A stretch of 64,000 bases of DNA from Achatina immaculata (GCA_009760885.1 CM019721.1:24095974-24159973); one strand, 5' to 3'. Shown: positions 47,960 through 59,440, numbered from the stretch's first letter. Numbers and translations: made by a program. The notes: generated from the letters alone by a model not told the origin.

Positions 47960-48200
47960 CAAGAGGTCAGAATGTGGATGCCGGACAAAGGAAAGTACAA
48001 GAAATTAATCTATGGATACCAGACAGAAGAAACAAGAACAGACAATAGAAGAGGTCAATCTATGGATGCCAACCCAAAGAACCAGACTGCACAAGAAAAG
48101 CTGAATATCACAGACAAAAGAAACAGGAACAGACAATACAAGAGGTCAATCTATGGATGCCAACCCAAAGAACCAGACTGTACAGGAGGTCTGAAGTAAA
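47960..48200. repeat. About 75-bp imperfect tandem repeat, about 3 copies
   Basis: The unit is built on GAACAGACAATA(G/C)AAGAGGTC, AATCTATGGATGCCAACCCA, AAGAACCAGACTG. A dispersed fourth copy lies at about 48820-48890, so the repeat brackets the kinesin exon at 48218. Confidence 0.8.
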
Positions 48201-48217
48201 AATCTGGCATTACTCAC

Positions 48218-48330
48218 TTGTTGATGTTGCTTCCTTCCTTCAGTCTCTCACCCACTGCTCCAGTTTTCTGAGCTCTCTCGCTCCCAGCCAGGTCCACCAG
48301 TGACAGTTTACTGACCTTCTCCCCAGAAAC
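48218..48330 (-). CDS. KIF13-like kinesin-3, switch II motor exon (most 5' exon seen)
   Basis: 113 bp, phase 0 start, ending with two bases of a split Lys codon. It encodes [20 protein letters not shown] and [23 protein letters not shown] is the switch II/Walker-B motif that senses nucleotide state in kinesin motors, and [14 protein letters not shown] continues in the next exon. Acceptor TTTTTGTAG, donor CAAGTGAGTA on minus. KIF13 proteins are plus-end-directed cargo motors. The upstream motor exons (P-loop, switch I) were not found between here and 64000. Confidence 0.95.
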
Positions 48331-48349
48331 CTACAAAAAAAAAAACACA

Positions 48350-48650
48350 ACCAAATATGTTACAGTTAACTTGGTACTTAGCAAGAACAACACATTTGTT
48401 ACAGCTAACTTGGTACTTAGTGAGAACAACAAATATGTTACAGTTAACTTGGCACTTAGCAAGAACAACAAAACATTCATCACCTCATCCCATGTTCACA
48501 AATAAGATCAAATGTTAATGCTTACAAAGTCACAAGCAGTTTACTGTAGGAGTTACAGAGTGATGTAACAACAGCCAGCTGTAGGAGTTATAGACTGATG
48601 TAACAACAGTCAGCTGTAGGAGTTATAGACTGATGTAAATTAAAGAATGT
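48350..48650. repeat. Two short tandem repeats in the kinesin 5' intron
   Basis: About 39-bp units (ATGTTACAGTTAACTTGGTA CTTAGCAAGAACAAC) run at 48355-48475. About 35-bp units (CTGTAGGAGTTATAGACTGA TGTAACAACAGCCAG) run at 48540-48640. Confidence 0.85.
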
Positions 48651-49140
48651 TTCACAGTTTATAGAACGTGAAGTTCGATTCACAAGTATATTACACAAGC
48701 TAAACAGTGGTAGCTATATAAAGAGAGTGGTAACAACTGTGCAGGCAAAGAAGCAGCTGTGGCAAGTTTGTAGTAAAGACGGCTACTGATAGCTGATGTA
48801 CAACAAAAGGTCAACACTACAGACAAAAAAAAACAGGAACAGACAATACAAGAGGTCAATCTATGGATGCCAACTCAGAGAAACAGACTACAGTCCTGGA
48901 CCAGCAGGACCACAAAGACATTACATCAAAGAGCTTTGAATAAAACAGGCACAAATAGTATAAAGATAAAAAGGAAATATGGAGAATGAAATAGTTATAA
49001 ATAACCTGTACAAGAAAACTGATTGTTTTTTTTAACTTACAAGGACTTGTGGTTCACAAAAAACATATATATATATATATATATGCTACACATAACATGG
49101 TGGTGGGGGAAAATGGGGTGGGGGGTATGTAGTAGTATTA

Positions 49141-49510
49141 GTAAAGTAGTAGCAGCAGCAACAGTGGTAGTAGTAGTTGTAGTAGTAGTAGTTTTTTGTT
49201 GCTGTTTATGGTAGTAGTAACAGTAATAATAGTAGTATTAGTAGTAATAGTAGTATTAGTAGTAATAGTAGTAGTAACAGCAGTAATAGTAGTAATAGTA
49301 GTAGTAGTAGTAATAGTAGTAGTAGTAGTAGTAATAACAGTAGTAAGTAGTAGTAGTAGTAGTAATAATAGTAGTAGTAGTAGTAATAACAGTAGTAAGT
49401 AGTAGTAGTAGTAGTAATAGTAGTAGTAGTAGTAGTAGTAAGTAGTAGTAGTAGTAGCAGCAGCTACTGCTATGAGTATAGCTACTGTTGTCAGTGCTGT
49501 GATGAAGGTA
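49141..49510. repeat. (GTA)n trinucleotide array
   Basis: Interrupted GTA/ATA/GCA triplets over about 370 bp. It gives homopolymeric Ser/Val frames on plus and Tyr/Leu frames on minus. It is the inverse complement class of the (TAC)n array at 50338-51080. Confidence 0.93.
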
Positions 49511-50337
49511 GTGGTAGCAGCAAAACTCCGACATAACTTTTGTTTTTCTTTATTTACTTTTTCAACCCCCCGGCAAGGGCGCTGCTGGGTAAGTGAACCA
49601 CCTGGGGCGCTGGTGAGGGTTTCTGTAGTAAAATGTCCTTAGCCTGGACGGAAGGACCATCATGTTGATCCTGGTACCTTCCGTGCCAGGTAACTCCGAC
49701 ATAACATCAAAGTATTAAGACTACAAATAACCAACAAAATATCCAGACTCCAAATTGAAAAAAATAAGTAAGAATTCAACAAAGAGCAAAGTCCACGCCA
49801 GTGTTTGATACAAGAGAGAAAGCCGGTGACAAGAAAAGAAAAACAAAGCACCACATCACAAAATGTGACATAAGTAAAACAAACTCTAACGGGAAGCGAG
49901 ACGGGGTGTAGGAGACCATCGGTCACGCGAATGATTCAGAATTACCATCAAAGACTGAACGATCTGTGGTACACTCCCCTTGGCCAACCATTTATAACAG
50001 CAGGGAGACAACCGAGAAATTTATCCTAAACAAAGAGTTTATTTGACCCTATATCTGTCCTCCCATTTTCTGCTCCTAGTACGACTAAGCAATAATTCTC
50101 CATCACTTGTCACACAGTCAGCTGAACAAAATGATACCTAATCTCTGTGTGTGTGTGTGTGTCCGGGTGTATATGTGTGTTTTTAAGACCTTATTAAACA
50201 AGTACATGACGCTTCTCGACTTAAGATCGTGTTACGTTCTAATCATCGCAACTCGACTATCTCCCGAGTCGAAAATATCGTAGAGAAAGAAATACTACAA
50301 TTTTGTACCGGCTGACACAATTTCTCTCGGAAGCCGG
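49511..50337. other. Unassigned stretch
   Basis: No exon recognised. A (GT)n run lies at about 50144-50163. Confidence 0.4.
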
Positions 50338-51080
50338 AGTACCACTACTACAGCTACTACAGCTACTACCACTACTACTACTAATACTACATCTATTACT
50401 ACTGCTACTGCTGCTGCTATTAGTATTGCTACTACTGATATTTCTACTACTACTGCCCCTACTATTTCTACTATTACTACTACTACTACTATTTCTACTA
50501 CTACTGCTCATCATCATCATCATCATCAGGTGCCGTGCCGACTGGCGTTGGCTATTATGCTTCTCCAGAGTACCCGATCCTTCATGCAGGCCATCAGTTC
50601 AGTTGGTGATCTCCTCTCACACCATCCCATCAGACTGTCCAGTATCATTTCTCTTGGTCTTCCTCTTGATCTTCTTCCTTCTATTTTTCCTGTTATAATA
50701 TTTTCAATGCCCCCTCTTCTCATTGCATGTCCTATGAAAGTACATTGTCTCTCTCTTATCTTTCTGACAAGGTTTTTTGTCTCTCCAGTTCTTCTCATAC
50801 ATTCTTCATTAGTTATTTTTGCTGTCCAGGGGATTCGCAACATTCTTCTAATAAACCACATTTCTTCATACTACTGCTACTACTACTATTTCTACTACTA
50901 CTGCTACTACTGCTGCTGATACTACCACTGTTGCTTCTACTATTTCTACTACTAATGCTACTAATACTGCTACTATTATTACTAATACTACTACTACTAC
51001 TGCTGCTACTTCTACTGCTGCTGCTACTGCTACTGCTATTACTACTGCTAATGCTGCTACTACTGCTGCTGCCACAACTA
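50338..51080. repeat. (TAC)n trinucleotide array split by a LINE
   Basis: CTA/CTG/TTA-type triplets fill 50338-50517 and 50868-51080 on either side of a 350-bp LINE B insertion. The same tandem context on both sides suggests one array interrupted. Confidence 0.9.
50518..50867 (-). mobile_element. RTE-like LINE family B, 350-bp 5'-truncated copy in the (TAC)n array
   Basis: One minus-strand frame is open for the whole C-terminal block: WTAKITNEECMRRTGETKNL, GHAMRRGGIENIITGKIEG, RRSRGRPREMILDSLMGW. It ends GCACCTGATGATGATGATGA, the (GAT)n tail. TACTACTGCT occurs at both borders, compatible with a target-site duplication but not provable inside a triplet array. Confidence 0.87.
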
Positions 51081-52707
51081 CTAAAGAATGCTTCTATATC
51101 ATCATTCTTATCTAAAATATGGATTCCATAATTCTCATCACAACACTCACTAACACCCCTTCTCTTCCTACCACCACATAAGTTCTCCCACACACCCCCA
51201 CCAACCAACTGTTCTACTGTCCGCCACTGTACGAAAACCCAATCCATCACCACAGACAGGTCATGATCGGGGGACATGCCTGTCTTCTGTCTCGCCCCTG
51301 TCATGTTCTCACTACCGCTATGACACGAGCAAATCAATGCAGCGCTTCTCAAAATATGGACCAATGAGACATTTCAATCCATCTGCTAATTCACAAAGGA
51401 ATACAGGGGCTAACATTCAGTGATACATTTTAAAAGTAAACAAACTAAAAAGAAAATACCGTCAACATGGAAAAATAAAAGAAGCAACAATGAAAAAAGA
51501 GAGTCTACTCCATTAATAATGTGGTGGATGAGCGAAGAAACAATCAGAGATATGAGGAGAGCTGGGATGAGAGGGAGAGAGAGACAGGACGGGGGGGGAG
51601 AGACAGACAGACAGAACGAGAAAGATTTCGAGAGAGATTGAGGCACAGAGAAAGGCAAAGTGAAAGATAAAGTAAAAGCTAAAGGGCGAGAAGGACAGAA
51701 AAGAAGGGGGTGGGGTGGTGAGAGAGAGAGAGAGAATTTTATGAACCGCTAGCGTTCAGAGAAATTTCAAAATGTTCTAACAATGTTAGATTCCTTGAGA
51801 GTACATCAGCAACTGCAGCACGGGTGCACTGTCTACTCCATCTAACAGCAACAACAACAGAACGCCATCTACACGACCAGAGAACACGACCATCGACTAT
51901 CCCCAATCTAACCCGCCCACATCCATTCTAACCGTTCTGCAATCCATCAATCAACAAGACCAGGCCGGCGACTTACAGAGACCAGGTTACAACCAGCCAT
52001 TGACAGCGTCTGCGAAGAGACGCAGACGGACACAAAGACGCTTGCACTAAACATCAGAAACACACAGGATTAAGAACCATAAATCTGCTGACAAGATCTC
52101 CACAGCCACAACTGCAGTATACAGTCCGTGTGATTCTCCCAAGCTCAGGACAGGACCTCGATACCGTTACAAGCCTAAAATAGTCGGACATTCCTTGGAG
52201 TTCACCACTGACCATCAACTCGGTGAAGGTTTCTAGAGAGTCCTCCATAAACAATAACAGCCGAACTTACTGTAACTTCTACGTAATTCTGTGTCCTATT
52301 TCTTCTCACAACTGAGCTGCGCTGTATGAGACCATCGACCTCCACGAGGTCCGGCTATTCTGGGTAATAAGGAAACATTCTACACCAACAAGCCACAGAA
52401 AAAAACATGGAAGTGTTTTCAGCTACGGGCACAATCAACTGAACTTTGCGGGCCTGCTCACACAAATAAGATCAACTTCTGCGTTGAGTTTTGACGAAAG
52501 AACTCAAAGAGTGAAACGTGACTATTTCGGTCAGCACGAAACGCTTCTACTAACACAAACTGCTGATAATAAGTTGGATAAGCTGCAAAGATATCATTTA
52601 GAAAAAGTCTGAAAATTATCTGTAATGAGAATTCACCAACACTGACTTGGACTGGGAAACTTGCGAGAACGTATAAACCCGCCTGTAACATTGTGACCAA
52701 CCCAATC
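51081..52707. other. Gene-poor stretch with purine-rich part
   Basis: 51440-51775 is purine-rich, with AGAGAGAGAC and GA runs. No exon was recognised. The last part should contain the promoter and 5' UTR of the membrane-protein gene, but no TATA box was convincing. Confidence 0.4.
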
Positions 52708-52852
52708 ATGTACAGTAGCCACGGCTTCCTGGCTGCGTGCGCGGTGATGAGTGTCTGGGTCAGTACTGCCGAAGGTGTTCCGAGGGCTGGAACTAAAGGA
52801 GCACTACTATCAGCTCTTGCATCCACCACCGCTGGGAGGTCAACAACAACAG
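52708..52852 (+). CDS. Membrane protein, exon 1 (signal peptide)
   Basis: A short first exon. ATG at 52708 opens MYSSHGFLAACAVMSVWVST, a signal peptide with hydrophobic core FLAACAVMSVWV and likely cleavage after STA. The exon ends GTCAACAACAACAG followed by donor GTAGGT at 52853, phase 1. Reading on into the intron gives a stop three codons later. The leftover G joins CG at 54528 to make Ala-49, and the frame of the long exon 2 then matches exactly. Upstream in-frame sequence is open but has no better start near it. Confidence 0.82.
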
Positions 52853-53079
52853 GTAGGTGATTCATGCTGTAGCGCGGAGTGGGTCTGGGTAGCTCAGGTG
52901 GATGGGGTATCTATATATTCAAGCTCTCAAACAGTACACAGTGTTAAGGTGGCCATGTTAACTGTGCATTATCCTCTATTCGCTAGGCTGTTGCTCTACC
53001 TTCTTCACCATTTTTCTTTCTTTCTCGTATCTGAAGTGCTTTCTTGCCATTTTTTAACGGCCACTAATTCAGGCTTTCT

Positions 53080-53155
53080 ATTATATCATACCTTTTATCA
53101 TACCTTATATCATACCTTTTATCATACCTTATATCATACCTTATATCATACTATG
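53080..53155. repeat. 12-bp tandem repeat, about 6 copies
   Basis: Alternating TTATCATACCTT and ATATCATACCTT units lie in the intron of the membrane-protein gene, just before a LINE relic. Confidence 0.88.
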
Positions 53156-53475
53156 CTGTACAGAGTAGAAAGCTGGACTCAGGTAAAAAGTCGAAGAGAA
53201 GGATAAATGTAGCAGAAATGTAGATCTACAGAAAAATAGATCATATAATACAGGGAAGGGACAAAAGATGTTACAAGTATTAGAACAACTACAAGTTCTA
53301 TGTTAACAAAAAATATGATTCCAAAAAAACATTTATTTTGACCACATCAGAAGACATAAAACTATATTGAAAACAATTAGTAGACGGTTTAGTCTGGAAG
53401 AAAAAAAGAGCGAGAGGTAGACAGAGATGTAGACGGGAAGATAACATACGAGATTTGATGATGATGATGATTGAT
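53150..53475 (+). mobile_element. RTE-like LINE relic with (GAT)n tail
   Basis: Despite many stops, plus-strand pieces can be followed: LYRVESWTQ, YFDHIRRHKTILKTI, RGRQRCRREDNIRDL, ending in GATGATGATGATGATTGAT. The tail type matches family B. It lies wholly in the intron of the membrane-protein gene. Confidence 0.65.
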
Positions 53476-54527
53476 ATAGTTCTAACACAGACATTCTTAG
53501 AAGACGGTACCATTCCTCTTGGGATATAGGAACAGAATGATGAGGGTATGGGTCTCGATCTTTTTCGATTTCTTTCTTTCTTTCTTTCTTTCAGATGTTT
53601 AGCTGTTCTGTTCCTAGCTATCATATATGATGTAAAGCATAATTACTGGCACCTTTAGAAGCTAAACTTGTACCCAATACGACTTCTAGATAATGATGAT
53701 AACGATGATAATTTCCACAGTCTAAGGAAGGGTGGTAAGTACAGACAACTCTTTCAGCCCAAAACAACACTGGCAGTGCTGGTAGATCTAGCACATCCAC
53801 GTGAATCAATGCTCAGAGCGGTATTTAGGCAAAGTCTAGATCCAGTGAAAGGGATCACATTTCTAATAACTTCCTCCCAGCTTCTTGCTACCACAACATC
53901 TCATCAACACTCATCCTGGCAGAGCATGAATGACGGAGAGAAAGAGACACTGGGTGTTATGCAGTCATAACAGTAGCACTTCCCTAACACTTAAACCAGT
54001 GCTTAGGAAAAATAAAAACCCCAGCGGAAAGATATCACCAGGGAGTAACCTTTTCTTATCCTGTCAAAGATATACACACCAGATTTGGAGCACTAATCAC
54101 GTGTCAACAGGTCTCTCTGACAAAGGCCACAATTCTGAGACATATAGTTAAGTAAAATCAACGAGGAGATAACTCATGCACGTTAACTATTATCTCATGC
54201 ATTAATTAATATTTTATACGTAACAAACACTAATATAAATGCAGCGAACGTGACGCAATGGCGTCTCTAAATAAAATAAAAACTGGTATATCAAGATATA
54301 AAAAGGCTGGATTCCAGAGAGGACATTCAATCTTCCCACACAGGCAGAAAAGAAAGAAAACTTCTATCAGTTCTCTCAGACATCACAAAAACTATCTCAC
54401 ACAAACACAGATACAAGACAACCATTTCCGTGTTGACAATTATATCTCATTCAAAACCTAAGCTACATTTCGTCTTCGTTCGAGCTGTCTTCTTTCATGA
54501 CTTTTACCATTTATCTCCCATGCACAG
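53476..54527 (+). other. Rest of the membrane-protein intron
   Basis: No element recognised apart from a (TTTC)n run at about 53568-53594. The intron ends with the tract CTTTTACCATTTATCTCCCA then TGCACAG, a good acceptor. Confidence 0.6.
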
Positions 54528-56122
54528 CGGCCACACCAAAGACAAGCGGCAAACTTGTATTAGACTACGACTACCAGGACTTTGGTCGACCAGCAAACAC
54601 CGGGAAGCTCCCAACCAAAGGAGACGACGCTGCTAGACCACATGCCCAGGTCGCTGTCAGCGGGCAGCAGTTACCTCCAGTCATCATCTCCGGGACGCCG
54701 CCCACTGTAGCAGGCGGGGCACGGGCGGAGACGTTAGAGTGGCTTCGAGATCGTGTTAGACAACTACAAAGACACGGGCTGCAGGATGGGGTGGACGCCC
54801 TGCAGAAGCAGCACCCAAGCGTGAACTTAACTCTCCTCGGCACCAGCCATGGGTACCGTGATGCTGAAGACAATGACGGCCAGTACTACCACGACAACGG
54901 AACATACCACTGGCACCCAGGACAAGGAGATGTGGATGACGGCTTCTGGTATAATGATACCTTTTATTCGGGACACACGGACGACGGGTACTTTTATAAC
55001 GGGACGTGGTACCCAGGTGACCAAGATATGGACGATGGTTTCTATTTCAATGGAACATATTATCCAGAAATCGAAGAAGCAGAAAACGAGGGCGGACATT
55101 ATAACAACGCCACATCAGATTCAGAATACGAACACGAGGTTGGGGGCGAGCAGGAGGAAAACGAGCATGAAGACCTGATGTGGTGGCAGCTCCACCACCC
55201 AAAGTGGAAGGATGTTGGCGAGAACCACGTCGAATACAACAAACCAGAGCTGTCCAAATCGCCAGACCCGAACCAGCAAAAATATACGGGCACGGAGGAA
55301 GGGAGAGCAGGTCAAGCCCACGTCCCTGTAAGTCCTCGTCATCAAGAGCCACAGCTACAGCCGGCCCACCCACCACCACACCAGTCTCACGCTGCTCCTA
55401 AAACACAGAGACCGCCCCCCGGGGTCCTGCATCGTCCTCCACCACAACGGCCGACCGCGATGAGAAAACCCACCCTACCGAAACGTCCCGGGCATCAGCC
55501 TTTCCTGCGCAAGAAATCTGGCGGCGTAGCATCAGCTAGTGGAGGCGGAGCATCAGCTATTGGAGGCGGAGCATCAGCTAGTGGAGGCAGAGCATCAGCT
55601 AGTGGGGGCGGAGCATCAGCTAGTGGAGGCGCGCCACTTCATGGTCAACCCAATACTGAGACCAGGATCAACAAAGCTGGGACAGCAGCGCTGGCAGGGA
55701 ACGAACCCAGCACACAACATCTGCCAGGAGAGAACTCCTTATCCGCGGCCGCTTCCTGGGGTATAGCGCTGGCGGTCATCCTCGGTGCCTGCATCATCCT
55801 GGCACCTGCTGTCTGCCTCTTGTACAAGTACAGAGAGCAGAAGAGAATCAAGAAACGAACTTTTCTACGCCGTCCTGAGCACGGGTCTGTGGACGATGGC
55901 ATCATGGACGCCATGGTCATGAAGGAGCTCGGAGAGAGGAAAGGCTCGCGAGTCAGACCAATCGACGCAAAACAGGGCGGAAGACGGAAGTCTGAGAAGA
56001 GGAAAGACGTAGGACGAAGGTGGGAGAAGCTTAAGATCAGGCAGGAGTTACAGCCTGCGTCCTCAAGCAGAAGTATGACCTTCGTCGATATCGATGGTGA
56101 GTCTCATGTCATTACCACGTGA
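54528..56122 (+). CDS. Membrane protein, exon 2 (ectodomain, transmembrane helix, tail)
   Basis: This exon completes a 579-residue type I membrane protein (numbering from exon 1). Residues 160-228 form an acidic aromatic repeat of about 16 residues with core DG(F/Y)(F/Y/W)(Y/F)N(G/D)T(F/W/Y)Y: HDNGTYHW, DGFWYNDTFYSG, DGYFYNGTWYPG, DGFYFNGTYYPE. Each repeat holds an N-glycosylation sequon (Asn 172, 191, 206, 223), with further sequons at 148 and 242. Residues 245-275 are acidic, 315-378 proline-rich, and 380-416 a 7-residue GGASASG repeat. The transmembrane helix is about 458-481 (WGIALAVILGACIILAPAVC). A basic tail of about 98 residues ends with FVDIDGESHVITT. No known family was recognised. 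A cell-surface or matrix-adhesion role is only an inference. Its stop lies inside a 28-bp repeat. Confidence 0.85.
55520..55630 (+). repeat. 21-bp coding minisatellite
   Basis: GGAGGCGGAGCATCAGCTAG-type units, about five copies in frame, encode the GGASASG stalk of the membrane protein. Its 21-bp period preserves the frame, so copy number can vary without breaking the gene. Confidence 0.88.
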
Positions 56123-56196
56123 TCCGCAACACAGAAAACGTACCACGTGATCCACAACACAGAAAACGTACCACGTGATCCGCAACACAGAAAAAA
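56113..56196. repeat. 28-bp repeat, 3 copies, spanning the stop codon
   Basis: The unit is TACCACGTGATCCGCAACAC AGAAAACG. The stop TGA (56120-56122) of the membrane protein is part of unit 1. Each unit contains CACGTG, an E-box palindrome. Confidence 0.92.
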
Positions 56197-56240
56197 GTAT
56201 GGACTGATTTTTTGTACACGTTCATTCCATGTACAGAGAC

Positions 56241-56246
56241 AATAAA
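56241..56246 (+). terminator. Polyadenylation signal AATAAA
   Basis: AATAAA lies 119 bp after the stop codon of the membrane-protein gene, the first canonical signal downstream. It predicts a short 3' UTR of about 140 bp. Confidence 0.6.
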
Positions 56247-56259
56247 TGCGATAGTTCAA

Positions 56260-57946
56260 AAAAAGCAATGTCTTCTTCGGAGTTTTCTGCCTCACGTCTG
56301 TTTTCACCAAATTCTGCCTTCCCTTCTCCACATCACTTAATCAAATGGTTATCCTCCACCTCCTGTGACATCTACTAGTTACATTCCTTGGCTTCTTCAT
56401 CGTCATCAAAACTCCTTCCATGTGCATGTAAGAGCACGAGACAAACATGGCTTTTTATGTGAGAGAATTCTGTAGTAAAGAAAGCTGGATGTGTTGCTCA
56501 AAGGGAGACGATACTGTTAACTGCAGTAACCGGAAGAGTACCTTCCCCTCCCTCCTTGAAAGTGTGGTTTCCAATAATCATATTTCCCGTGCCCAGAATG
56601 TCTTAGGCAAAAGTCCCGGGAGAAAGTCTAATTATGGGGACCCAAGTGTCAAACCTTTGGGTGTCTTAGTGCATTGTCGGAGACATGTGAACTGGCACGG
56701 AGTTTACGATTTTTGTGCTTACCCAAGGTCAAAAAAACAATATTTGTTCACCTGAATTTCAACTACACGAGGCAGAATCTTCGGGAAGAACTGTAGGAAA
56801 TGCGAGGGATACAGAGAGAGAGGGGCCTTGAGAAGGACTATTAATATGGGAGTTAGAATGAAAGTGATAGTTTAGTATTGTTGGAAGTTGGTTTGGTTTT
56901 CAAAGCTTGTGATAGTTGTAGGGTGAATTCCCACTTGTCCTTTTTAGGACAAGACATTTTGTTGTAATAGTGAGTTTTGTCCCGTTTCTAAATTTGTAGT
57001 GATGTAACGTTTTTGTACTTTGTCCCTTTTAGGACAGAGTTTTGTTAGTCAGTGGTTAGGTTGGTCATGATAGTGGTTTATGTTTTTTTTTTATGATGGA
57101 ATTCCAGGATGTGTTGGAATTCAGTTGTTGGTAATCTTTTGTGTAATATTTCCATACACACCTGTAAGTATGGCCATTTAGGTGAATTATTGCTTTATGT
57201 GTCGTGTTAGGTACGGCTCTTCCCCTCTCCTCTTCCCCCCCCCCCCACCCACGATACGGCAAACCAGTTCTTGCTGGGGAGATAGGTGGTTTCTTGTGTT
57301 TGTAAACTTCTGCCATGTGGCACTTCTTTATTTGCTCATCCGCATGCATCACCTTCCATTTTCTCCATTAGCAAACTGTTCTATGTATGATTTATACTAG
57401 TGCCGGTTCTCCTCACTGTTTCTTGTTGACAAGTTCTATGACTGCCAGTTCTTGTCTGCTGTATTGTGGGTGACTCAGTGGAGAGCGACGGATGCCTGGG
57501 TTGTAAAATTATTATTTGGAGTATATCAGAAGATCAGACAGAGAGAGTTGAGGAATCTTGTAACAGATTCATAAAGTGGATGACTTAGGAAAGTCTAAAT
57601 ATTTAGTAGCTCTTCCACAAGATTAGTTGCAACCAGCAGTACATTTCTCATTATGTATTAAGGTCGAGTATGGCAACTCCACATATAGATACATCTTGTG
57701 TAGCAGAGCGAACACTTATTTAGGTAGTGCCAGTGAGTTGGGCACATATCTCTTATATAATATTTTGAAGATTTCTTCAGTGGTTCCACCACGTTTTTAA
57801 GTGGCACCAATACTTCTTCGTTTAGTTCTAGACAGAATCTGTGCTTCAGTTCAGCCACTTGTTCTGTTTTCTGATGCTTAGACCCGTGAGAAAGATAGAC
57901 ATGATCGGTTCTTTAATTCACGTATTGTTCTAATCTGAAAAACTGT

Positions 57947-57950
<4 letters not shown>
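56260..57950. other. Unassigned stretch
   Basis: Two similar hairpin-like words (TTGTCCTTTTTAGGACAAGA near 56937 and TTGTCCCTTTTAGGACAGAG near 57021) suggest a small local duplication. No supported gene. Confidence 0.4.
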
Positions 57951-57982
<32 letters not shown>

Positions 57983-58252
57983 GGAGAGAGAGAGAGAGAG
58001 AGAAGGAAAGAGAGAGGAGACGGAGAGAGAGAGAGAAGGACAGAGAAAGAGAGAGGAGAGAGAGGAGAGAGAAAGAGAGAGAGGAGAGACAGAAGGAGAG
58101 AGAGGAGACAGACAGAGACGGAGAGAGAGGGAGAGACAGACGGAGAGAAAGAGAGAGAGGATAGAGAGAAGGAGAGAGAGAGAAAGAGAGAGAGAAGGAG
58201 AGAGAAGGAGAGAGAGACAGAGAGAGAGAAGAAGAGAGAGAGTGAGACTGAC
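57951..58252. repeat. 300-bp purine tract
   Basis: Almost pure AG on the plus strand: (GA)n interspersed with GGAGA, GAAGGA and occasional C or T. Such a polypurine mirror-like tract could form triplex (H-DNA). Encoded Arg/Glu and Ser/Leu frames are compositional. Confidence 0.92.
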
Positions 58253-59104
58253 GGCCAGTTGCAGACATAATAAACTGCATTTATTTACAGGACCGTTGTA
58301 GAATTAGTCCAAAAGACTAGTGAAAATTTGTGTGTGGGAAATTTAGGAGGAAGAAATATATGGCAGAATATTGTTTTGAAAGGTTTCTTACGAGAAAATG
58401 ATGGTAAGTGGAATATATTTTTATTTTATTGTGCTAAAAATGTGGAAATATTATGCTTTCATATTTTCACACCAGATATTTTCTTTGTCCACACTGTTCA
58501 AAATTCAGTTTTTTTTTATTAGTGGAATCTTCTTTGGTTTACAAGTGCTTTCAAATATAAGCTTACTCTGTACACAGAGTTGCCTTGTTACATTGACTTC
58601 TACAACTATCACAGTTACTATCACAGCACAAGCGACAAAACAATGCATAATCTGACCAGCCACCCGCAGCAGGGGAAGATCTCTCGGTCAGACAGATCTC
58701 TGCTGTTTTCCAAGCTCATGATAGTAATTCAGTTCGTTCCCTCCTTCCATCCTAACTTCCACCAATATCTAGTCGTTCTTGTGGGGGAAAATAAACAGTT
58801 TTAAAACTCTCTGTATTCTGAAGCTACCACAATATAACACTGGGGTATCCTGACATAACTCACAACTGGTCTTTCATCGTGCCGTTCCGACGTCACTCAC
58901 CAATAAACCCAAGTTCTGTTACTTTCCAAAGCTGTAAAGATAACTGTGTAAAGCCTGCAAGGGCAGGGATGAGAGCGGGATATGGCTAAGTAAAAGACAA
59001 ATATCTGATACTAGATGGCGCTAATATCCACATACTCTTACGATCGTATTCCAGAACAATGGAAACTGACGACCCTTATCTACTGAAAGTTACGATCCCA
59101 CGAA
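58253..59104. other. Unassigned stretch
   Basis: Nothing recognisable on either strand. Confidence 0.4.
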
Positions 59105-59440
59105 TTCCAGGTACACCTGTGTCATGTCAGTGAAGCGACAAGGTGATAATTACCTGCGTCATGTCAGTGAAGTGAGAAGGTGATAATTACCTGTGCCATG
59201 TCAGTGAAGCGAGAAGGTGATAATTACCTGTGCCATATCAATGAAACGAGAATGTGATAATTACTTGTGTCATGTCAGTAGAGCGAGAAGGTGATAATTA
59301 CCTGTGTCATGTCAGTGAAGCGAGAAGGTGATAATTACCTGTGTCATGTCAGTGAAACGTGAATGTGATAATTACCCGTGTCATGTCAGTGAAACGTGAA
59401 TGTGATAATTACCCGTGTCATGTCACTGAAGTGACAATCT
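59105..59440. repeat. 37-bp minisatellite, about 9 copies
   Basis: The unit is GTGTCATGTCAGTGAAGCGA GAAGGTGATAATTACCT, with GTGAATGTG variants at the right. Confidence 0.93.

Noticed and set aside
50303..51131. Leu-rich membrane-like ORFs
   Set aside because: Translations of (TAC)n triplets around a LINE fragment.
54497..54527. ATG at 54497 as the start of the membrane protein
   Set aside because: It lies in the polypyrimidine/acceptor region and gives no signal peptide. The upstream exon fits frame and topology.
57658..57858. 66-codon minus-strand ORF as a kinesin or other exon
   Set aside because: No kinesin motif. The splice boundaries were not convincing.
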